Below are positions 31,699 to 36,131 of a stretch of 36,131 bases of DNA, piece after piece (within the stretch, counting starts at the first letter, position 1; each line of letters opens with the position of its first letter). Under the pieces are notes generated by a model. The model ran no database searches, was not told the DNA's origin, and saw only the letters and a list, made by a program, of their open reading frames with translations. Source of the stretch: a virus; IMG/VR virus record IMGVR_UViG_3300021375_000085, positions 1 through 36,131 of that record. One strand, written 5' to 3'. The translations under genes were made by a program, and so were the position numbers.

Positions 31699-33411
31699 TT
31701 ATTCCCAAGGCATTTTCTCTTGTTCCATACCTAACGGTTGATGAGGTATAAAGCAACCTGACTTTGGTTCCCACTTGAAGTGAGCTTCAGCACCGTTTTC
31801 ACCGAGGTTTTGGAATTTGACTTTAAGTATTTTTGCTTTAACAGTTTTCTCTTCATAGTTTCTATGAACAAGTATACCATGATAACTAGCATCATACCAT
31901 TCACCACCACCCTTGATGTTATACATTGTTGGTTCTTCAATTTTACCATCTTTATCTTTATACATTTTAGTTGGATGTGCTACTATAAAAACTAATACAT
32001 CGTACTTTTTAGCAAATGATTCAATCTTAGTTAGATATTCCATTGTATAACGGTTAACATCTTCTGTCTTACAATCAACGTCTCTAACTTTATTAAATGG
32101 GTCAATGACTAAGCATTTAATACCTTTACGTTTTACAAGCTCAGCGCCTTTGCGTAGTACTGATTCAAGCGTGTAACGTTCCATATCAATAAAAAAGTAA
32201 TTACTATTAACATGATCTGCTACTTGATTCCATTTATCACCGTGTATATCAGCTGACGTAGGCATACCTTGCCAGGTTTTACGCATTAATTTATGAGCGT
32301 GTAAATATGTCGGTGCATTTTCTGGAGAAGCAAATGCCGTTTTCCAACCATAATTAGCGTTATACCCAACAACCATTTGATCGACAAAATCCGACTTCCC
32401 AGAAGACGGTATCCCAGTAACAGTAATGAATTGACCAGTGTAAGTTGAAAAGATGTCGTCAAAATTTGGTAAGCCAACTTGAAATCCTTTCTTAAAGCCA
32501 TTACGAACAAAGTCGGTAACTTCGTCTTCAATATCCCTGAATGTTGTAACATTCTCAAGCGGTACTGGTCTTGCGTTTGAAATACGCTGTACCAATTTTT
32601 CTTTGCCATATTTTAATAAATATTCATTAGCATCTTTACAGTCTTCAAACGTGGCTAAGAAACAAACTTCAGCACCAAGACGTCTAACTAATTCTTGTTG
32701 TAAAGCTTGACCTGCTTCGTCTGAATCTACAGCTAAGATAATCTTTTCTTTATCATCGAAATAATCGATGCAGTTATCAAGATAATCTAAGTTGTTAGAA
32801 TTAAGCGTAGCGCCGTTTGGAACTGAAACAGCATTTGGTATACCAGCTTCGTGTAAAGCTAACACATCCATCTCACCTTCAGTAACTATACAATATTCAT
32901 AACCAACAATACTATTGATGTTATAAAATACTTTCTCAGCGCCTTTAAATAATTTAAAGTTCTTTCTACCATCGCGATACTTAATATTAATAAGTTGATC
33001 GCCCATGAAATAATTGAACTTTATAGTATTCTCGGTCTTACCGGTTTGTGGCATATACTCAGTACCCTCACCAACTTTTACATCGGTGAGAGTTTGCTGA
33101 GATATTCCTCTAGATTTAAACCATTCAACAACTTTACTACTAACCTCAGGTAATACCTCAGGCGTATCAGGTCGCACATATACTTTTTCAGACGCACCTT
33201 TGCGTTGATAAGTATGTAGTTGAAAACTAGTGTTACAATTGTGACAAGTACCGAGACCCCGTTCCCAATCATAAGAAGCACATTTTGCTTTTTGGTTTTT
33301 GGGTTGTCTATTATCGGAACACAAAGGACAAGTCCCCTGTGTTTTACCCTCTTCTAGACCATATTGATTGAAATTATCAATCAAGAATCCATTGATCTCT
33401 GTTGTCTGCAT
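31699..33411 (-). CDS. T7 gp4-like primase-helicase
   Basis: This 570-aa bifunctional protein primes and unwinds DNA at the fork. A zinc-binding domain at the N-terminus has C28/C31 and C56/C59. The TOPRIM primase follows with E178 (TEGEMDV) and D229/D231 (VDSDEAG). The RecA-like helicase has Walker A at 333-340 (GIPSSGKS), Walker B LVIDPF at 434-439 and VAHPTK as the following H-type motif. The acidic C-terminus (EKMPWE) is like the T7 gp4 tail that contacts the polymerase. The order matches T7 gp4. It stands after an ATTAA-repeat leader and a 21-codon micro-ORF. The DNA polymerase is not in the window. Confidence 0.92.
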   Translation of the reverse strand: MQTTEINGFLIDNFNQYGLEEGKTQGTCPLCSDNRQPKNQKAKCASYDWERGLGTCHNCNTSFQLHTYQRKGASEKVYVRPDTPEVLPEVSSKVVEWFKSRGISQQTLTDVKVGEGTEYMPQTGKTENTIKFNYFMGDQLINIKYRDGRKNFKLFKGAEKVFYNINSIVGYEYCIVTEGEMDVLALHEAGIPNAVSVPNGATLNSNNLDYLDNCIDYFDDKEKIILAVDSDEAGQALQQELVRRLGAEVCFLATFEDCKDANEYLLKYGKEKLVQRISNARPVPLENVTTFRDIEDEVTDFVRNGFKKGFQVGLPNFDDIFSTYTGQFITVTGIPSSGKSDFVDQMVVGYNANYGWKTAFASPENAPTYLHAHKLMRKTWQGMPTSADIHGDKWNQVADHVNSNYFFIDMERYTLESVLRKGAELVKRKGIKCLVIDPFNKVRDVDCKTEDVNRYTMEYLTKIESFAKKYDVLVFIVAHPTKMYKDKDGKIEEPTMYNIKGGGEWYDASYHGILVHRNYEEKTVKAKILKVKFQNLGENGAEAHFKWEPKSGCFIPHQPLGMEQEKMPWE

Positions 33412-33430
33412 TTAATTTAATTTAATTTAA
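33411..33430 (-). repeat. Four tandem TTTAA units upstream of the primase-helicase
   Basis: Four perfect TTTAA copies (read as TTAAA on the coding strand) end directly at the primase-helicase ATG. They replace a Shine-Dalgarno site and match the two-copy version before the cupin-like gene. They could set the translation rate or be a site of copy-number variation. Confidence 0.6.
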
Positions 33431-33492
33431 TCTTCTATTGATAATACATTACCGTTTTTATCAGTTATTATACTGATGTAGTCATCATCCAT
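33427..33492 (-). CDS. 21-codon micro-ORF between SSB and primase-helicase
   Basis: The ATG overlaps the SSB stop (TAATG) and the frame ends inside the TTTAA repeat. The product (MDDDYISIITDKNGNVLSIED) is acidic and has a plausible beta-turn-beta pattern, ISIITD then GNVLSI. Translational coupling is possible. The length is too small for confidence, and it may be a leader peptide that sets expression of the primase-helicase. Confidence 0.35.
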   Translation of the reverse strand: MDDDYISIITDKNGNVLSIED

Positions 33493-33809
33493 TAGAAAGG
33501 TAGATCATCTTCAACAGCAGCTGGAGCTTTTGCAGCTTGAGCTTGTTGTGGTTGACCTTCGCGAGGAGCTGCGGCTACATTATCACCGTTAGTCCAAACA
33601 ACCTGAACATTACCTAAGTAAGTTTTTTGTGTTTTAGCTTCGCGTTCTTCTTTTGTTTGTGCTACAATAATAGGTCCTTGATTACCAAACTGATCAGGCT
33701 CATCGTTAAGCGTGATAGTAATCGGTAGGTATTTACCTTTTTTACCGTCAATAATTTTTGACTTGTCAATAGCATTTAAATTAATACTTGCTTTAATAAT
33801 ACTTGCCAT
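33492..33809 (-). CDS. Single-stranded DNA-binding protein (SSB-like)
   Basis: This 105-aa protein has a beta-rich N-terminal 75 residues consistent with an OB fold (KYLPITITLN, then IIVAQTKEE and VQVVWTNG). A Gln/Ala/Pro linker follows, and the acidic tip VEDDLPF is the hallmark that recruits partner proteins in SSBs. It is short for SSB, so it may be a minimal or divergent form. It sits between recombination and primase-helicase genes as expected for a fork and annealing protein. The OB fold is inferred; the tail is seen. Confidence 0.65.
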   Translation of the reverse strand: MASIIKASINLNAIDKSKIIDGKKGKYLPITITLNDEPDQFGNQGPIIVAQTKEEREAKTQKTYLGNVQVVWTNGDNVAAAPREGQPQQAQAAKAPAAVEDDLPF

Positions 33810-33810
33810 A

Positions 33811-33987
33811 CTAGTAAGTTTGTAATTGATTAAACATTCTTGTTAATTGCTGTTTGTTAGCACCAGTTGCCCTACGTAAATTATCTACAGCTTTAACATG
33901 GTTTTGGTTTGTGTAAAAGTTTTCAACATTGGTTTCCATGCCTGTTACTGCACATACTCTGGTTCTTGGTTTTCTTGTTCTTGCCAT
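33811..33987 (-). CDS. 58-aa basic hypothetical protein
   Basis: This small gene lies 1 nt upstream of the SSB start and 3 nt downstream of the exonuclease stop. The product opens Arg/Lys-rich (ARTRKPRTRVCAVTG) and then has a helical Asn/Gln-rich part (VKAVDNLRRATGANKQQL). A single CAVTG resembles half of a zinc knuckle, but no second pair exists. It may bind nucleic acid. No family was recognised. Confidence 0.6.
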   Translation of the reverse strand: MARTRKPRTRVCAVTGMETNVENFYTNQNHVKAVDNLRRATGANKQQLTRMFNQLQTY

Positions 33988-33990
33988 TTT

Positions 33991-34719
33991 TTAAAGGGTT
34001 TCGTTAATAAAAAATTGTGAAGGATCAAAATCCTCCTGTTGATAAAAAAGTTGATATTGTTCAACTGCTTTTTTAACCTTGTCTTGTCCTTTTTCTAAGA
34101 ACTTAGGCGAGCAATCAAATATACCGATTTGATGTGTTGTTTTGTCTATAGCTATAAATATCATATCATAACCAAACAACTTTTGATAAATGTAAGCTTG
34201 ACTGTCGTAGTTGTATTTAGATGCTGACCATCTAAACTTTGCTAGATCTGCTGTTGTCTTTAAATCAATGATAAGTTTTTCATCATGATTAATTATATCA
34301 GCTTTACCTTTCCACAACTCATTTTCAATCTCACTTATACCTGGTACTTCGTATTCGCATTTACCTCTGATTAGTTCTTCACAAACTTTGTTAGATAAAA
34401 TTTTATCTGTCATTAAGTTTACTTGATCAACCTCGGATTGTAGCAAACACATTTCACCACCAGATATCTCTTTATACGCTTTTGTGTTTCTGTTAGCAGA
34501 CTCAACAATCTTGAAGTTCTTTAATTTATCAGGCTCAAGTATTGCTGTGTGGAAATAACCACCAACAAGAAACGCTGGGATTTGTTTAGATGGTTGCCCA
34601 AGCGCTAAAGGGTTTGTAAGCAAAGTTGATATGTCACTATTACTAAGATATTGTTTACCAAATTTACCGTAATAATGCTTATCTTCTTTAAGCTTTTTAA
34701 TAATATCAGCTTTGTTCAT
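33991..34719 (-). CDS. PD-(D/E)XK exonuclease of the RecE/Cas4 type
   Basis: This 242-aa protein has the motif order of RecB/RecE-like phage nucleases: H57 in GGYFHTAI, D141 in WKGKADII, D152 and K154 in IDLKTTAD, and Q174/Y176 in SQAYIYQ. DUF3799-type exonucleases have this layout. It would resect 5' ends so that ERF can anneal the 3' strand, with endonuclease I-like and SSB-like proteins nearby. It overlaps the ERF gene by 14 nt. The region around 100-130 is less certain. No CRISPR genes are present, so a Cas4 role is excluded by context. Confidence 0.8.
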   Translation of the reverse strand: MNKADIIKKLKEDKHYYGKFGKQYLSNSDISTLLTNPLALGQPSKQIPAFLVGGYFHTAILEPDKLKNFKIVESANRNTKAYKEISGGEMCLLQSEVDQVNLMTDKILSNKVCEELIRGKCEYEVPGISEIENELWKGKADIINHDEKLIIDLKTTADLAKFRWSASKYNYDSQAYIYQKLFGYDMIFIAIDKTTHQIGIFDCSPKFLEKGQDKVKKAVEQYQLFYQQEDFDPSQFFINETL

Positions 34720-35284
34720 TCTTTTTTAGTTCTGCTTTAGCAGCTACAGATACATTATATTTAGTGTTGATAGCTTTTATTGAACCACCAGCTTTAATAT
34801 AATCTACTGCTTTCTTAAAAGCATCTGTACCTACGTCTAACGTTGGTTTAACTTTACTCTCAGTTTTACCGTGAGTATTACTTGCATCGCTGTCTTGCGT
34901 GTCATCTATTAGGAATAAATTACCTAACGCATATTTCTTACCGTAACTGGAAGCACTACCAAACTGCTGAGGAGTTTGCATACCTTTCTGATTAAGATCA
35001 ACACCTACTAATGCGGTAGCGTGTATAGCATTTTCACCATCAGAAATTGTAGCAGTTGTTTCAATAATAGGTATATCAGCCATTGCTATTGTTGCCATTG
35101 CTTCTCTAATAGTTACTGTAACTCCTAACTCTAATAGAAAGGGTTTTGTTGCTTCGAGAATGTCTTCGGCTGATCTGAAGTAGTATTTGCCGAACGAATT
35201 AAATCTACTTTTCTTCGATTTAAATTTAGTCTGGATAGTAGCCAGCTTTTCGTTTAAGGTTTGTTGGTTTTTATCGGTCTTCAT
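34706..35284 (-). CDS. ERF-family single-strand annealing protein
   Basis: This 192-aa protein anneals complementary single strands during recombination. ERF signatures are visible: RFNSFGKYYFRSAEDI at residues 27-42 and QFGSASSYGKKYALGNLFLI at 107-126, then DDTQDSDA. The C-terminal third (from about 140) is Lys-rich and variable. It forms an annealing/exonuclease pair with the next gene. The gap of 53 nt to the sigma gene upstream holds only AT-rich sequence. Confidence 0.88.
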   Translation of the reverse strand: MKTDKNQQTLNEKLATIQTKFKSKKSRFNSFGKYYFRSAEDILEATKPFLLELGVTVTIREAMATIAMADIPIIETTATISDGENAIHATALVGVDLNQKGMQTPQQFGSASSYGKKYALGNLFLIDDTQDSDASNTHGKTESKVKPTLDVGTDAFKKAVDYIKAGGSIKAINTKYNVSVAAKAELKKNEQS

Positions 35285-35337
35285 ATTATTATAATTACAT
35301 ATTTAAATTAAGTTTTACATTAAATAATAGACTTAAA

Positions 35338-36093
35338 CTAAAGATAATCAAGCACTTGCGAGTGATCTACGTTGTTAATTAATTTTTGTACAGCGGCTTT
35401 TTTTAGCTCACTTACACGCACGTAATTACTAGTTCCTTCTATATTTAATTTAGCTGCTATTTCTTTTGCAGAATGTTTATCGCAATCTAACCCGTAAGAC
35501 AATCTAAGTACTTGATATTCTTTTTCATCAAGATGTCTTTGTAATAAACCTTTTAAATAACCGTTTAATAATTGTAAATTATAAGGTTCATGTTTATCAG
35601 GTATTTGGTGCATCATGTTTTCTTCATCATCGTTTAAAGGTTGAGCATCAATAGATAAAAATATAGAGTTGAAAAACATTTGAACCATTTTTTCATCTTT
35701 AGGATTTTTACGTATTTCATTTATTTTATGTTCTGGTATACGTATATCCCCTCTGTTGATATCTATACGACGTCTAATGGCTCCTTTTATTCGTTTAGAT
35801 AAAAAACTTTTTAATGTTTTTTCAATGTCTTCAGACTCAGCTAACATAAGCCAGTCTAATTTATCTACAGCTTTAATTAAACCTTCGCTACCTATCTGTA
35901 TAAGATCATTAATACTTAGTACTCCCGAAGCCTGTTGAGTCGTAGAAAACTTACGGGCTAGATTCTCTACAAGAGGTAGGAATTTTACTATAAGCTCATC
36001 ACGTGAGTACTCAGCATAATAATTATCAATAGGCATAGAAGCTTTAACATCTTCTTTATACCTTATATAGTTTTGTACATTGTACTTTTTCAT
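35338..36093 (-). CDS. Phage-encoded sigma-70 family RNA polymerase sigma factor
   Basis: This 251-aa protein has sigma region 2 at about 34-115 (PLVENLARKF, then INDLIQIGSEGLIKAVDK and FLSKRIKGAIRRRI), which binds the -10 element and core RNA polymerase. A region-4 helix-turn-helix lies at about 180-240 (LDEKEYQVLRLSYGLD, then SAKEIAAKLNI and RVSELKKAAVQKL). Region 1.1 is missing, as in alternative sigma factors. It is near the promoter-proximal end of the minus-strand operon, so it could be made early and direct host polymerase to later phage promoters. Those promoters are not identified here. The ATG overlaps the previous stop (ATGA). Confidence 0.9.
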   Translation of the reverse strand: MKKYNVQNYIRYKEDVKASMPIDNYYAEYSRDELIVKFLPLVENLARKFSTTQQASGVLSINDLIQIGSEGLIKAVDKLDWLMLAESEDIEKTLKSFLSKRIKGAIRRRIDINRGDIRIPEHKINEIRKNPKDEKMVQMFFNSIFLSIDAQPLNDDEENMMHQIPDKHEPYNLQLLNGYLKGLLQRHLDEKEYQVLRLSYGLDCDKHSAKEIAAKLNIEGTSNYVRVSELKKAAVQKLINNVDHSQVLDYL

Positions 36094-36131
36094 AGTTGTT
36101 GATTAAGTAATTCTTTTTCTTTTTTAAGTTC
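36090..36131 (-). CDS. C-terminal end of an upstream gene (partial)
   Basis: Thirteen codons and a stop (TGA) run in frame from the window edge and overlap the sigma ATG as ATGA. The residues (ELKKEKELLNQQL) look like the end of a coiled coil. The gene lies mostly beyond the window and its identity cannot be told. Confidence 0.45.
   Translation of the reverse strand, partial: ELKKEKELLNQQL

Noticed and set aside
33411-33430. TTTAA tandem repeat as a replication origin
   Set aside because: Four short units directly at a start codon recur in smaller form before other genes, which fits a translation leader better; no iteron pattern or DnaA-like boxes were seen.

Overview
The window is a 36 kb piece of an AT-rich, tightly packed, apparently lytic tailed-phage genome with podovirus-like architecture. 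Both ends are cut inside genes. A Bacteroidetes (probably marine flavobacterial) host is inferred, not shown. Start codons are preceded by A/T-only leaders, often tandem TTTAA/ATTAA, instead of GGAGG-type Shine-Dalgarno sites, and the protein set resembles what I recall from uncultured marine phage genomes. I see no integrase, repressor, tRNA or CRISPR array. The large terminase and DNA polymerase are not in the window and presumably lie beyond the left and right ends.

Plus strand, 1-25249 (virion and lysis). The order is portal (5' end missing), scaffold, major capsid protein, a strong terminator, a hypothetical virion protein, a UUCG hairpin, two neck/ring proteins, a 1599-aa and a 444-aa tail-stabilisation or nozzle pair, a cupin-like protein, and three internal (ejection) proteins. 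The last ejection protein is a 2381-aa polyvalent protein with an HELGH zinc-protease motif, an embedded HAD phosphatase and a membrane-active-looking C-terminal domain. The lysis end holds a one-TM coiled-coil protein, a secreted cysteine-less thioredoxin-like protein, an M15 peptidase endolysin and a 51-aa protein. The portal/ring/stabilisation order recalls a small relative of the crAss-like structural module.

Convergent junction, about 25250-25380: a GC-rich hairpin with a U-tract ends the rightward operon where the leftward operon arrives.

Minus strand, 36131 down to 25380 (regulation, recombination, replication, nucleotide metabolism). In transcription order: end of an unknown gene, sigma-70 factor, ERF annealing protein, PD-(D/E)XK exonuclease, 58-aa protein, SSB-like protein, micro-ORF, T7 gp4-like primase-helicase, 88-aa protein, ThyA-fold enzyme (Asp at the dUMP/dCMP-selecting position), GIY-YIG-like/MazG fusion, second MazG-like protein, T7 endonuclease I-like nuclease, three overlapping mini-genes, NrdB, three more small overlapping genes, NrdA. 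Together these would redirect host RNA polymerase, scavenge and remodel dNTPs, replicate by a T7-like primase-helicase route and recombine by ERF/exonuclease annealing.

The items most worth follow-up are an apparent -1 frameshift in the gp14-like internal protein, the Asn-to-Asp change in the ThyA homologue, the cysteine-less thioredoxin-like secreted protein in the lysis cassette, the GIY-YIG/MazG fusion, and [LIV]xFS motifs that bracket the HAD domain of the giant ejection protein.
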